This document shows, in pieces, positions 16,003 through 24,925 of a stretch of 64,000 nucleotides of DNA. Source of the DNA: Streptomyces sp. PTY087I2 (GTDB lineage Bacteria > Actinomycetota > Actinomycetes > Streptomycetales > Streptomycetaceae); NCBI RefSeq assembly GCF_001687325.1, contig NZ_LZRD01000022.1, positions 1 through 64,000 on the forward strand, read 5' to 3'. A program made the translations under genes and the position numbers. Within the stretch, counting starts at the first letter, position 1; each line of letters opens with the position of its first letter. The notes beneath the pieces were generated by a model. The model had not been told where the DNA came from and did not search any database. It saw nothing but the letters and a program-made list of their open reading frames with translations.

Positions 16003-17571
16003 ATGTCAAAAACGGCCGGCCTGTCCCGAACGGCTGACACCGCCCTTCCCGATCCGAGTCGCTGGAAAGCCCTCGCCTTCATCGCGCTCGCCCAGCTGAT
16101 GGTCGTCCTCGACGCGACCATCGTGAACATCGCGCTGCCCTCCGCCCAGGCCGACCTCGGCATCTCCGACGGCAACAAGCAGTGGGTCATCACCGCCTAC
16201 GCCCTCGCCTTCGGCGGTCTCCTCCTGTTCGGTGGCCGGATCGCCGACCTCTGGGGCCGTAAGCGCACCTTCGTCGTCGGCCTGATCGGCTTCGCACTGG
16301 CCTCCGCGCTCGGCGGGGCCGCCCAGAACGAGGCGATGATGTTCGGCTCCCGGGCCCTCCAGGGTGTCTTCGGCGCCCTGCTCGCCCCCGCCGCGCTCTC
16401 CCTCCTCGCCGTGATGTTCACCGACGCCAAGGAGCGCGCGAAGGCGTTCGGCATCTACGGGGCCATCGCCGGTGGCGGCGGCGCGGTCGGGCTGATCCTC
16501 GGCGGCTTCCTCACCGAGTACCTGAACTGGCGCTGGACGTTCTTCGTCAACATCCCGTTCGCCGTCGTCGCCGCCGCGGGCGCGTACTTCGTGATCCGTG
16601 AGCCCTCCGGCACGCGCAACCGCGCACCGCTGGACATCCCCGGCGTCGTGCTCTCCACCCTCGGCCTGGTCGCCCTGGTCTACGGCTTCACCCGCGCCGA
16701 GTCGGCCGGCTGGTCGGACTCCCTGACCGTCTCGATGTTCATCGCCGCGGCCGTGCTGCTGCTGGCCTTCGTCGTGACCGAGGCGCGCGTGAAGTCGCCG
16801 CTGCTGCCGCTGCGCGTCCTCACCGAGCGCAACCGCGGCGGGGTCTACCTCTCGCTGGGTCTCGCCATCATCGCGATGTTCGGGCTGTTCCTCTTCCTGA
16901 CCTACTACCTCCAGGTCGTGAAGGGCTACTCCCCGGTCAAGACCGGCTTCGCGTTCCTCCCGATGATCGCGGGCATGATCACCGGCTCCACCCAGATCGG
17001 CACCCGGCTGATGACCCGGGTCCCGCCGCGCCTGCTGATGGGCCCGGGCTTCCTGGTCGCCGCGGTCGGCATGCTGCTGCTGACCCAGCTGGACCTGAAC
17101 ACCAGCTACGCGGCCGTCATCCTGCCCGGCATGCTGCTGCTCGGCCTCGGTATGGGTACGGCGTTCATGCCGGCGATGTCCCTGGCCACGCACGGCATCG
17201 AGCCGCGTGACGCCGGTGTGGCCTCCGCGATGGTCAACACCTCGCAGCAGGTCGGCGGCGCCATCGGCACCGCCCTGCTGAACACCATCGCCGCGAGCGC
17301 CACCACCGCGTACGTCGCCGATCACGCGGCCCGCGCCACGGACCCGAAGCTCCTGGAGCTCCAGGCCATGGTCAGCGGTTTCGCCTCCGCGATCTGGTGG
17401 GCGGTCGGCATCCTCGTCGCCGCGGCCGTCATCGCGATCGGCCTCATCAACACCGGCCGCCCCGGAACGGGGTCGGGCGGCACGGAGGGCGCGTCCGGCG
17501 AGGGCGCGGGGGACGCCGAGGGCGCGGGGGACGCCGGGGACGAGTTCAAGATTCCGGTGGTCGCCCACTGA
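16003..17571 (+). CDS. MFS efflux transporter, DHA2 (14-helix) type
   Basis: The product has 522 residues. Motifs include LDATIVNIALP (helix 1, motif typical of DHA2 drug:H+ antiporters), GRIADLWGRKRTF (motif A) and about fourteen hydrophobic spans, with a Gly/Glu-rich cytoplasmic tail. I prefer ATG 16003 over GTG 15991, because AGGTGG at 15989-15994 is well placed for the ATG and overlaps the GTG. It follows a TetR gene, which suggests inducible efflux. A convergent MarR gene lies 91 bases downstream. Confidence 0.9.
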   Translation: MSKTAGLSRTADTALPDPSRWKALAFIALAQLMVVLDATIVNIALPSAQADLGISDGNKQWVITAYALAFGGLLLFGGRIADLWGRKRTFVVGLIGFALASALGGAAQNEAMMFGSRALQGVFGALLAPAALSLLAVMFTDAKERAKAFGIYGAIAGGGGAVGLILGGFLTEYLNWRWTFFVNIPFAVVAAAGAYFVIREPSGTRNRAPLDIPGVVLSTLGLVALVYGFTRAESAGWSDSLTVSMFIAAAVLLLAFVVTEARVKSPLLPLRVLTERNRGGVYLSLGLAIIAMFGLFLFLTYYLQVVKGYSPVKTGFAFLPMIAGMITGSTQIGTRLMTRVPPRLLMGPGFLVAAVGMLLLTQLDLNTSYAAVILPGMLLLGLGMGTAFMPAMSLATHGIEPRDAGVASAMVNTSQQVGGAIGTALLNTIAASATTAYVADHAARATDPKLLELQAMVSGFASAIWWAVGILVAAAVIAIGLINTGRPGTGSGGTEGASGEGAGDAEGAGDAGDEFKIPVVAH

Positions 17572-17662
17572 CGACGGCCGGTTCCTGAACCGCCTCACCT
17601 GCCCTGGTTCCGCCCCGCGAGCGATCCGCCCGGTTCCGACCGGAGACCGGAGATCGTCCCGC

Positions 17663-18166
17663 TCAGCGGAGCCAGGGCAGATCCGCGTCCGTGCCCTCCG
17701 GTTCCAGCCCGGTGGCGAGCGTCCGCATGATCTCCCCCAGGCTTCTCACCTGCTCCTCCGTGAGCCGGTCGAACATCGCCTGCCGTACGGCCTCGACATG
17801 GCCCGGCGCCGAGCGGCGCAGCATGTCGAGGCCGTCGTCGGTGAGCACCGCGTTCTGGCCGCGCTTGTCGGAGGGGCAGTCCTCGCGGCGTACCCAGCCG
17901 TTCTTCTCCAGCCGGGCGATGGCGTGCGAGAGCCGGGAACGGGTGATCTTCGCGTTCCGGGCGAGCTCCGTCATCCGCATCCGGCGGCGGGGGGCCTGCG
18001 AGAGCTGGACGAGCAGTCCGTAGTACGTATGCGGCATGCCGGCATCGCGCTGCAACTGGCGGTCGAAGTGATCCTCCAGCAGCGTGGTGGCATGCAGATA
18101 GGCGCGCCAGACGCGCTGCTCCTCGTCGGTGAGCCAACGCGGTGCGCTGGTGGATGCCGTGGTCAT
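17663..18166 (-). CDS. MarR-family transcriptional regulator
   Basis: A 167-residue winged-helix repressor. The recognition region reads MTELARNAKITRSRLSHAIARLEKNGWV, followed by the wing (REDCPSDKRGQNAVLTDDG), as in MarR proteins that sense phenolic ligands or oxidants. ATG 18166 is chosen because the upstream in-frame GTG lies in its GTGGAG ribosome binding site. The gene is divergent from an extradiol dioxygenase with a palindrome in the shared region, so it probably represses the dioxygenase and itself in response to an aromatic or quinone ligand (inferred). Confidence 0.9.
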   Translation of the reverse strand: MTTASTSAPRWLTDEEQRVWRAYLHATTLLEDHFDRQLQRDAGMPHTYYGLLVQLSQAPRRRMRMTELARNAKITRSRLSHAIARLEKNGWVRREDCPSDKRGQNAVLTDDGLDMLRRSAPGHVEAVRQAMFDRLTEEQVRSLGEIMRTLATGLEPEGTDADLPWLR

Positions 18167-18232
18167 GGACTCCACTGTACGACCTTTTCTTGAAAGTTGA
18201 ACTAGATAGAGCTAAGGTCTCCACAGGTAGGA

Positions 18233-18248
18233 CCTTGAAGTTTCAAGG
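18233..18248. promoter_or_regulatory. Palindrome in MarR / dioxygenase intergenic region
   Basis: CCTTGAA-GT-TTCAAGG is a perfect 7-2-7 inverted repeat, the size and symmetry of a MarR operator. A related TTGAAAGTTGAA element lies at 18189-18200, nearer the marR start. Operator function is inferred. Confidence 0.6.
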
Positions 18249-18441
18249 AGCCTTCCCGGGAGGTCTCCGGCAGGGGAACCGCGGGGCTCCCGCGGAATTC
18301 CGCAGGACCCCTGAACAACGATCCCCCGGATGACCTCGGGGAACTACCGCTCTGACGAACTCGTGACCGGATCCGGTGACCCGGACGCCCAGCGCGGCGC
18401 CCGGCGGCCCGGGATCCGGCGCCCAGTGGATGGGGAGTGCC

Positions 18442-19224
18442 ATGACAGCCACCGCGGAGCGCATGCCCGCCCTCTACCTCTCGCACGGCGCGCCGCCCCT
18501 GGCCGACGATCCCGTCTGGCCCGGCGAACTCGCCGCCTGGTCCGCGGACCTGCCCCGCCCCCGCGCGATCCTGATGGTCTCCGCCCACTGGGAGGAGGCC
18601 CCGCTCGCCCTGGGGGCAACGGAGACCGTGCCGCTCGTGTACGACTTCTGGGGCTTCCCCGAGCACTACTACGGGGTGCGGTACGAGGCACCCGGCGCGC
18701 CCGCTCTCGCCGACAGCGTCCGCAAGCTGCTGCGCGGCGCCGGTACGCCGGTCCAGGACATCCCGGACCGGGGCCTGGACCACGGGGCGTACGTCCCGCT
18801 GGTGGAGATGTTCCCGGACGCCGACATTCCCGTACTCCAGATCTCCCTGCCCACCCTCGACCCGCAGAAGCTGATGGACGTCGGGCGCAAGCTCGCCCCG
18901 CTGCGCGACGAGGGCGTGCTGATCGTCGGCAGCGGCTTCTTCACTCACAACCTGGCCGCCCTGCGCCACCAGGGCGGCGGGGTGCCCGGCTGGTCGGCGG
19001 AGTTCGACGACTGGGGCGACCGCGCGCTGCGGGCCCAGGACATCGACGCGCTGATCGACTTCGAGCACACGTCCCCGGCCGGAAAGCTCGCCCACCCGCG
19101 CACCGAGCACTTCGCGCCGCTGTTCGTGACGCTGGGCGCGGCCGAGGACGAGCTGGACCGGGGGCGGAGCGTCATCGACGGCTTCTGGATGGGGCTGGCG
19201 AAGCGGTCGGTGCAGTTCGGCTGA
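18442..19224 (+). CDS. Class III extradiol ring-cleavage dioxygenase (DODA/YgiD-type)
   Basis: A 260-residue enzyme of the LigB superfamily, which opens catechol-type rings next to the hydroxyls using Fe(II) or Zn. Candidate metal-binding and catalytic histidines are His15 (YLSHGAP), His49 (SAHWEE), His114 (GLDHGAYVPL) and one in FFTHNL (about 168). The length fits the DODA/YgiD group. ATG 18442 follows GGGGAG; ATG 18430 would overlap that site. It is divergent from the MarR gene, its probable regulator. The true substrate, a catechol or quinone-type compound, is unknown. Confidence 0.9.
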   Translation: MTATAERMPALYLSHGAPPLADDPVWPGELAAWSADLPRPRAILMVSAHWEEAPLALGATETVPLVYDFWGFPEHYYGVRYEAPGAPALADSVRKLLRGAGTPVQDIPDRGLDHGAYVPLVEMFPDADIPVLQISLPTLDPQKLMDVGRKLAPLRDEGVLIVGSGFFTHNLAALRHQGGGVPGWSAEFDDWGDRALRAQDIDALIDFEHTSPAGKLAHPRTEHFAPLFVTLGAAEDELDRGRSVIDGFWMGLAKRSVQFG

Positions 19225-19247
19225 CCTGTAAGTGCCGGGGCTTGTGG

Positions 19248-20336
19248 CTAGAACACCGGCGGGTTCAGCTCGATCGCGCGCCGGGCGGCGGAGAACGCGA
19301 GCGCGTCGCCCACGTCCAGTGCCGTGTCGGTGAACTTGATGGTGTGGTCGTCGCCGTGCGCCGCCGCCCGGGCGAACAGCTCCCCGGCGTCCGCCGTGCC
19401 GGTCGCCGACGCCGGGGCCGCCTCCCGGGGCGCGTAGGCGGCGGTGACCGCCGCGCTCGCCGCCCAGGCGGCCCGCAGGCTCGGCGCCCACAGCTCGCCG
19501 GGCAGGGCGGGCAGGGTACGCAGGACCGCGTTGGGCGCGGTCGCCGCGTGGACCAGCATGACCGGCGAGCCGTGCGCGTGGGTCGCGTACCGGTGCGTCG
19601 AGGCCCGCACCAACTCCTGGAGCGCGGTCCGGGCCGCTTCGGCGGACGTGATGTCCTCGGCGGGCGCAGGGCCCTGGCCGGGCGCGGCGGACGCGAAGTC
19701 CTGGGCATGCGCGGTGGCGGAGTCCTGCCCCGGCCAGTCCGGGAAGGCGGTCAGCTGCGCGAACCGGGCCCGGATGCCGCCGCTCTGGTCGGGCACCAGC
19801 GGCACCCGGGCCAGCGCCGCCGCCGCGCTCGGGGCCGGGCCGAGCAGGGTCAGCTCGGGCAGCGGCTGGTGCCGGGCGGCCCAGTAGCCGAGGGCGTGGG
19901 CCAGCTCCCGGACGCGCGGGGCGGTCTCCTCGCCCGCCAGCAGGGTGCGTACGGAGTGGCCCACCCGGATCACCGGATGCGTGGCGCCCGCCGCGATGCC
20001 CGGCAGCAGCCGGGGCCACCACTCGACGAGTACGTCGCGCCAGGGACGCCCGGCCGTCTCCCGCTCGAAGTACGTCGTCCAGTCGGCGATGCGGCGCGGG
20101 TCGCCCAGCGCCTCGTGCCAGTTCCGCGCGGTCACGGGGGAGCCGGAACCGTCCGGCATCTCCTCCAGCTTCGGGCCGTAACGGTCCAGCCAGCGGTGCA
20201 CGGCCGATGCCTGGCCGTGCCGCACCAGCGCCTCCACGGCCATCGGTGCGTGATTGCTGAGCCAGCCGTCGCGCTCCGGCCCCGAGAGGTGGATGCGCTC
20301 CAGTGCTTCGTCGAGGGTGCCCGTGGTGTCGTCCAT
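19248..20336 (-). CDS. Questin oxidase-like protein (DUF4243 family)
   Basis: The 362-residue protein begins MDDTTGTLDEALERIHLSGP and contains RHGQASAVHRWLDRY and HPVIRVGHSVRTL with scattered conserved His residues, as in the fungal questin oxidases of aromatic polyketide pathways and their many bacterial relatives. Bacterial members have no assigned substrate. The start is uncertain: neither ATG 20336 nor GTG 20345 has a clear ribosome binding site, so the transcript may be leaderless. It is convergent with the extradiol dioxygenase gene, and both act on oxygenated aromatics by family, which may or may not be meaningful. Confidence 0.75.
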   Translation of the reverse strand: MDDTTGTLDEALERIHLSGPERDGWLSNHAPMAVEALVRHGQASAVHRWLDRYGPKLEEMPDGSGSPVTARNWHEALGDPRRIADWTTYFERETAGRPWRDVLVEWWPRLLPGIAAGATHPVIRVGHSVRTLLAGEETAPRVRELAHALGYWAARHQPLPELTLLGPAPSAAAALARVPLVPDQSGGIRARFAQLTAFPDWPGQDSATAHAQDFASAAPGQGPAPAEDITSAEAARTALQELVRASTHRYATHAHGSPVMLVHAATAPNAVLRTLPALPGELWAPSLRAAWAASAAVTAAYAPREAAPASATGTADAGELFARAAAHGDDHTIKFTDTALDVGDALAFSAARRAIELNPPVF

Positions 20337-20842
20337 GCCGATCACGCTAGGCAGGCGCGGGCCGGAGCGGATCGGGCTGCGGTCCCGGTCGGCCTCGGAC
20401 CGGGGTCCCGGTACGCGGGTCCGTGGCTACCGCCCGGATCGGCCGACGGACCTAGGCCTCGGGGTTCTGCGGCCTCCGCCCCGGCCCTTCGCGGACGCCG
20501 TGAGCAATCCGAACGCCGCCGTCGTGAGCAACCCGAACGCCGCCGAGGCCGTCTTTCGGGGTGGGAGCAGGGCGCTTCGGGTGGATGTGCCGATTCCGGG
20601 TACCCGGCCGGAGAGCCGGCAAGGGGGCCGGCGAGCGGGCGGAACACCCCTCCGTACCGGCTCTGACCTGCGCGTCCGATGGAATCCGGAAGCGATGTCC
20701 GGCGGTCGAAGCGGAACAGGGTACTGCATGATCACGAAAATGAATGTGCCGCATGGGAATTCTGTCCGGATTCCAGTCGTTGTTTCCATCGGATGCAGGG
20801 CACCCGAGAGGGTGTCGCGACCTACTCAGCAAGGGAGCACGC
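20337..20842. other. Long divergent intergenic region before hrdD
   Basis: These 506 bases carry no gene I can support. They contain a 24-base tandem repeat (20500-20523 and 20524-20547, two mismatched positions near the ends) and the sigma-R-type hrdD promoter at 20755-20781. The rest is unremarkable GC-rich sequence. Confidence 0.6.
20755..20781 (+). promoter_or_regulatory. Sigma-R-type promoter of hrdD
   Basis: GGGAAT at 20755-20760, exactly 18 bases, then GTT at 20779-20781. This matches the GGAAT-N18-GTT consensus of the thiol-stress sigma factor SigR. In S. coelicolor hrdD is a known SigR target, so the assignment is well supported. The start codon is about 60 bases downstream. Confidence 0.82.
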
Positions 20843-21844
20843 ATGGCAACCCGTGCCGTCGCCCGTCGTACGTCCGCCGCCTCCGGTGAGACCGACCGGG
20901 CAAGCAGTGTTCGCGCCGTGGGCGGGGAGATCGCCGATCGCGACCTGGTCGGCATGTACCTGGACGAGATCGCCCGCACACCGCTGCTCGACGCCGCCAA
21001 GGAAGTCGACCTCTCCCAGACCATCGAGGCGGGCGTCTACGCCCAGCAGATCCTCGACGGCGAGGTGGAGAGCGATGCCGGTGACGCGAAGCGTGAGGAG
21101 CTGGAGGCGCTGGTCGCCGATGGCGAGCGCGCCAAGGACATATTCATCCGTTCCAACCTCCGGCTCGTCGTCGCCGTGGCCCGCCGCTACCCGCGCGCGG
21201 GGCTCCCTCTGCTCGACCTGATCCAGGAGGGCAACGCAGGCCTGGTGCGCGCGGTCGAGAAGTTCGACTACGCCAAGGGCTTCAAGTTCTCGACGTACGC
21301 GACCTGGTGGATCCGCCAGGCCATCACCCGGTCCATCGCCGACCAGTCCCGCACGATCCGGCTCCCCGTCCACCTGGTGGAGGAGCTCGGCCGGATCCGC
21401 CGGGTCCAGCGCGAGTTCAACCGCGAGCACGGGCGCGACCCGGAGCACGCGGAGATCGCCGCCGAGCTCGACTCCAACGCCGAGCGCGTCGGCAACGTCC
21501 TGGACTGGGCCCGCGACCCGGTCAGCCTCAACATGTCCGTGGACGACGACGGCGACACCCAGTTCGGCGATCTGCTGGAGGACACCTCCGCCGTCTCGCC
21601 CGAGCAGTCGGTGATGACCCTGCTCCGCAGCGAGGAGCTGGACGACCTCATCGGCAAGCTCGACAACAGGACCGCCTCGATCATCAAGATGCGGTACGGC
21701 ATCGAGGACGGGCGCGAGCGGACCCTGACCGAAGTGGGCAAGCAGCACGGCCTCACGCGGGAGCGGATCCGGCAGATAGAGAAGCACGCGCTGCTCGAAT
21801 TGAAGCGAATGGCTCACGACACGGGCTTTGACGCTGCGGCGTGA
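20843..21844 (+). CDS. hrdD: RNA polymerase principal-type sigma factor HrdD
   Basis: A group 2 sigma-70 factor of 333 residues that directs RNA polymerase to promoters. Region 1.2 (DLVGMYLDEIAR), region 2 (DLIQEGNAGLVRAVEKFDY, FSTYATWWIRQAI), region 3 and region 4.2 (HGLTRERIRQIEKHAL) are all intact. It is near-identical in length and sequence to my recollection of S. coelicolor HrdD (MATRAVARR start, DTGF-AAA end). The ATG at 20843 follows AAGGGA. A SigR-type promoter indicates induction by thiol-oxidative stress. In S. coelicolor hrdD also lies near an NRPS cluster (CDA), so the gene marks a conserved chromosomal position. Confidence 0.95.
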   Translation: MATRAVARRTSAASGETDRASSVRAVGGEIADRDLVGMYLDEIARTPLLDAAKEVDLSQTIEAGVYAQQILDGEVESDAGDAKREELEALVADGERAKDIFIRSNLRLVVAVARRYPRAGLPLLDLIQEGNAGLVRAVEKFDYAKGFKFSTYATWWIRQAITRSIADQSRTIRLPVHLVEELGRIRRVQREFNREHGRDPEHAEIAAELDSNAERVGNVLDWARDPVSLNMSVDDDGDTQFGDLLEDTSAVSPEQSVMTLLRSEELDDLIGKLDNRTASIIKMRYGIEDGRERTLTEVGKQHGLTRERIRQIEKHALLELKRMAHDTGFDAAA

Positions 21845-21870
21845 GCCAATAACCCGTAATCTCCCCATCA

Positions 21871-21888
21871 AGCCGGTTCGCACCGGCT
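21871..21888. terminator. Short hairpin after hrdD
   Basis: A perfect 7-base stem (AGCCGGT / ACCGGCT) with a 4-base loop, 27 bases after the hrdD stop. It is probably part of the hrdD transcription end together with the larger hairpin at 21941-21978. Confidence 0.5.
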
Positions 21889-21940
21889 GACCGACCGGGT
21901 CATTCCGGTCACCCGACCGGTTTTCCACCGGTCCACGAGC

Positions 21941-21978
21941 TGAGCCCCGGCGCCCACCCCCCCCGGCGTCGGGGCTCA
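21941..21978. terminator. Bidirectional terminator between hrdD and WYL regulator
   Basis: A 14-base stem (21941-21954 with 21965-21978, one G-U pair) and 10-base loop. The stem includes the stop codon of the convergent WYL regulator gene, so it likely serves both genes. Confidence 0.75.
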
Positions 21979-23082
21979 TCCCTGTTCCGGGTCCTGTTCC
22001 GGGCCGGCCACCAGTCCCTGCTCCGGGCCGGCCTCCTGTCGCGGTTCCGTCCCGGCCCCGGTCCCGGCCCCGGCGGCCCGGGTCAGCCGGGCGCCCAGGC
22101 TCTCCAGGTACGCCACCAGCTGCGGCGGCCCCGTCACGGAGAACTCGCAGTCCACCAGCGCCAGCCGCAGCGCCACCCACTCCAGCGAGTCGCCGCACAT
22201 GGCCCGCAGCCGGCAGCCGCCCTCCCCGTCCGGCTCCGGAGCCCCGAGATGCGCGGGCAGCCGCGCCGTCACGAACTCCGCCGGCGCGCCGAACCACACG
22301 TCGAGCCGCAGCTCCGGCTGCATCCGCCGCATCGACCGCGCCAGGAACTTCGCCGCGTCCCCGCCCCCGGCATCCCCGTTCCCCCCGCTCACGCTCCCCG
22401 TTTCGCTCCCCGCACTCCCGACGGGCAGGGGCCTCGGGGCGAACCGGGCCCCCGTGGCGTACGGCTCGCCGACCCGGTCCACCCGGAACGTCCGCCAGTC
22501 CTCCCGGCCGAGGTCGTACGCCACCAGGTACCAGCGCTGCCCGGTACTCACCAGCCGGTACGGCTCGACCTGCCGCTTCGTCCGGGTGCCGTCGCCGCTG
22601 CGGTACGCGAACCTCAGCCGCTCCCGCCCGGTGGCCGCCGAGGCCAGCGTCGTCAGGGTCCGCGGGTCGATGGTCGAGCCGTCGCCCCGGGTCAGCGGGA
22701 CCGTGGCGTTCTGGAGGGCGGAGACCCGGTGCCGCAGCCGGGAGGGCAGCACCTGTTCCAGCTTCGCCAGCGCCCGTACGGAGGCCTCGTCGACCCCCTC
22801 GATCGCGTGCCCGGCCCCGGCCCGCAGCCCCACCGCGATGGCCACCGCCTCCTCGTCGTCCAGCAGGAGGGGCGGCATGGCGGCGCCCGCGACCAGGCGG
22901 TAGCCGCCGACCGCGCCGCGCGAGGCCTCGACCGGGTAGCCCAGGTCGCGCAGCCGGTCGATATCGCGGCGGATCGTGCGCGGGCTGACGTCGAGCCGCT
23001 CGGCCAGTTCGCCGCCGGGCCACTCGCGCGGGGTCTGAAGGAGGGACAGCAGCTTCAGCAGACGTGCCGGGGTATCGGACAT
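21976..23082 (-). CDS. WYL-domain (YafY/DeoR-type) transcriptional regulator
   Basis: The 368-residue protein has an N-terminal helix-turn-helix (LAERLDVSPRTIRRDIDRLRDLGYPVEA, about 28-55) and a ligand-sensing WYL region (GQRWYLVAYDLGREDWRTFRVDRV). The tail (after about 340) is a low-complexity Gly-Pro-Glu-Gln stretch that may be lineage-specific. ATG 23082 is preceded by GAGG; the frame extends to 23103 without a better start. It is divergent from an MFS exporter with a palindrome between them, the classic arrangement for a local efflux regulator. Confidence 0.88.
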   Translation of the reverse strand: MSDTPARLLKLLSLLQTPREWPGGELAERLDVSPRTIRRDIDRLRDLGYPVEASRGAVGGYRLVAGAAMPPLLLDDEEAVAIAVGLRAGAGHAIEGVDEASVRALAKLEQVLPSRLRHRVSALQNATVPLTRGDGSTIDPRTLTTLASAATGRERLRFAYRSGDGTRTKRQVEPYRLVSTGQRWYLVAYDLGREDWRTFRVDRVGEPYATGARFAPRPLPVGSAGSETGSVSGGNGDAGGGDAAKFLARSMRRMQPELRLDVWFGAPAEFVTARLPAHLGAPEPDGEGGCRLRAMCGDSLEWVALRLALVDCEFSVTGPPQLVAYLESLGARLTRAAGAGTGAGTEPRQEAGPEQGLVAGPEQDPEQG

Positions 23083-23104
23083 GGCCTCAGCATGGCGGAC
23101 CATC

Positions 23105-23121
23105 AGGTCATGATCTGACCT
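23105..23121. promoter_or_regulatory. Palindrome between WYL regulator and MFS exporter
   Basis: AGGTCA-N5-TGACCT is a perfect 6-base inverted repeat, 23 bases before both divergent start codons. It is the likely operator of the WYL regulator (inferred). Confidence 0.65.
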
Positions 23122-23143
23122 AATGGCCTTCTAGGTTTCCCCC

Positions 23144-24730
23144 ATGCCTTCTTCCGCACCGCCGCCGCCCGCGGCCTCGCAGCTCGTACCGCCCACGCCG
23201 CCCGGATCGGTGAAGACGCCGGTTCCACCGGTGAAGACGCCGGGCGCACCGGCCGCACCCGCACCCGCACCCGCACCCGCACCCGTGCCCGCCCCGGCCG
23301 ACCGGCGTCGCTGGTTCGCGCTCGCCATCGTGATGACCGCGGCCTTCATGGACCTGGTCGACGTCACGATCGTCAACATCGCGATCCCCAGCATCACGCG
23401 CGAGACCGGCGCCTCCGTCTCCGCGATTCAGTGGATCACCGCCGGTTACGCGCTCGCGTTCGCGGCCGGGCTGATCACGGGCGGCCGGCTCGGCGACATC
23501 TACGGGCGTAAGCGGCTCTTCCTCATCGGCATCGGCGGGTTCACGCTGGCCTCGGCCCTGTGCGGCTTCGCGCCCGGCCCCGAGATACTGGTCGCCGCCC
23601 GTATCCTCCAGGGCGCGACGGCGGCCCTGATGGTGCCCCAGGTCCTCTCGATCGTGCACGCCACCTTCCCGGCGCACGAGCGCGGCAAGGTCTTCGGCCT
23701 CTTCGGCGCGGTCGTCGGACTCGGCGCGGTATCCGGTCCGCTGCTGGGCGCCCTGCTCACCGAGTGGGACCTCTTCGGGCTCGGCTGGCGGCCGATCTTC
23801 CTGATCAACCTGCCCGTCGGCATCGCCGGACTGATCCTCGGCGCGAAGTTCATCACCGAGTCCAAGGCCCCCAAGGCGGTCCGTCTCGATCTGCCCGGAG
23901 TCGCGCTGGTCACCCTGGCGATGCTGATGCTCATCTATCCGCTCACCCGGGGGCACGAACTGGACTGGCCGCTCTGGGGTCATCTCTCCATGGTGGGCAG
24001 CCTGTTCGTCTTCGCCGCGCTGGTGCTCCACCAGCGGCAGAAGGCCCTGACCGACGGCTCGCCGCTGATCGAACTGTCCCTGTTCCGGGTGAAGAGCTTC
24101 GCCGCCGGTATCGCCGTGCAGCTGACCTTCGGCGTCGGCCTCGGCATCTTCTTCCTCGTCTGGACCCTCTACATGCAGATGGGCCTCGGCTGGAGCGTGC
24201 TGCGCGCCGGCGTGACGGGCATCCCCTTCTCCGTCTCCGTCTCGGTGGCCGCCGGAATCTCCGTGCAGAAGCTCGTGCCCCGCTTCGGCCGCAAGGTCCT
24301 CCAGGCCGGTGCGCTCCTCATGATCGCCGGGCTGCTGATCTACCTCTGGGAGAGCGAGCAGTACGGCATGGGCATCAGCTCCTGGCAGATGGCCGTCCCG
24401 CTGGTGGTCATGGGCGCGGGGATGGGGCTGATCGTGGCTCCGCTGACCGACACGGTGCTCTCCGAAGTGCCGCGGGAGCATGCCGGTTCGGCGTCCGGCC
24501 TGATCAACACCGTGCAGCAGATGGGGACGGCGCTCGGCCTCGGGCTGGTGTCCGTCGTCTTCTTCGGCGCGATCGGCGACCGGCTGGCTCCCGAGGCGCT
24601 CGGCCCGGCGTTCGTCGACGCGTTCCAGCAGTCGCTGTGGTGGGTGGCCGGGGTGCTCTCGGTGATCTTCCTGGTGATGTTCGCACTGCCGTCCCGGCCA
24701 CGCGCCCACACGGAGGCCGACCAGAACTGA
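23144..24730 (+). CDS. MFS efflux transporter, DHA2 (14-helix) type
   Basis: The 528-residue protein has MDLVDVTIVNIAIPSI in helix 1 (DHA2 signature), GGRLGDIYGRKRLF (motif A) and about fourteen spans. The first 60 residues are a Pro/Ala-rich cytoplasmic arm with near-repeats (PGSVKTPVPPVKTPG, then a PA dipeptide run), built from a simple CCCGCA-type DNA repeat that can vary in length between strains. Divergent from the WYL regulator; the exported compound is unknown. A perfect hairpin follows the gene. Confidence 0.9.
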   Translation: MPSSAPPPPAASQLVPPTPPGSVKTPVPPVKTPGAPAAPAPAPAPAPVPAPADRRRWFALAIVMTAAFMDLVDVTIVNIAIPSITRETGASVSAIQWITAGYALAFAAGLITGGRLGDIYGRKRLFLIGIGGFTLASALCGFAPGPEILVAARILQGATAALMVPQVLSIVHATFPAHERGKVFGLFGAVVGLGAVSGPLLGALLTEWDLFGLGWRPIFLINLPVGIAGLILGAKFITESKAPKAVRLDLPGVALVTLAMLMLIYPLTRGHELDWPLWGHLSMVGSLFVFAALVLHQRQKALTDGSPLIELSLFRVKSFAAGIAVQLTFGVGLGIFFLVWTLYMQMGLGWSVLRAGVTGIPFSVSVSVAAGISVQKLVPRFGRKVLQAGALLMIAGLLIYLWESEQYGMGISSWQMAVPLVVMGAGMGLIVAPLTDTVLSEVPREHAGSASGLINTVQQMGTALGLGLVSVVFFGAIGDRLAPEALGPAFVDAFQQSLWWVAGVLSVIFLVMFALPSRPRAHTEADQN

Positions 24731-24764
24731 CCGGCACGGCAGGGGGCCTGCGCCTGAGGGCGCG

Positions 24765-24807
24765 AGGTCGGCGGCTCCGGGGGCTCGGGCCTCGGAGCCG
24801 CCGACCT
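24765..24807. terminator. Terminator between MFS exporter and DUF6227 gene
   Basis: A perfect 14-base stem (24765-24778 with 24794-24807) and a 15-base loop between convergent genes. Confidence 0.85.
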
Positions 24808-24925
24808 TCGTGCTTGCTCGGGGGCGCCGACTCCGGGCCCGGGGGGCACCGGGCTCGGCGGGACCGGATGCGCCGGCTCCGGGGGCTCGGGACAGCAGCC
24901 TTTGCGCGCCGGCCCCGGGCTGGGG

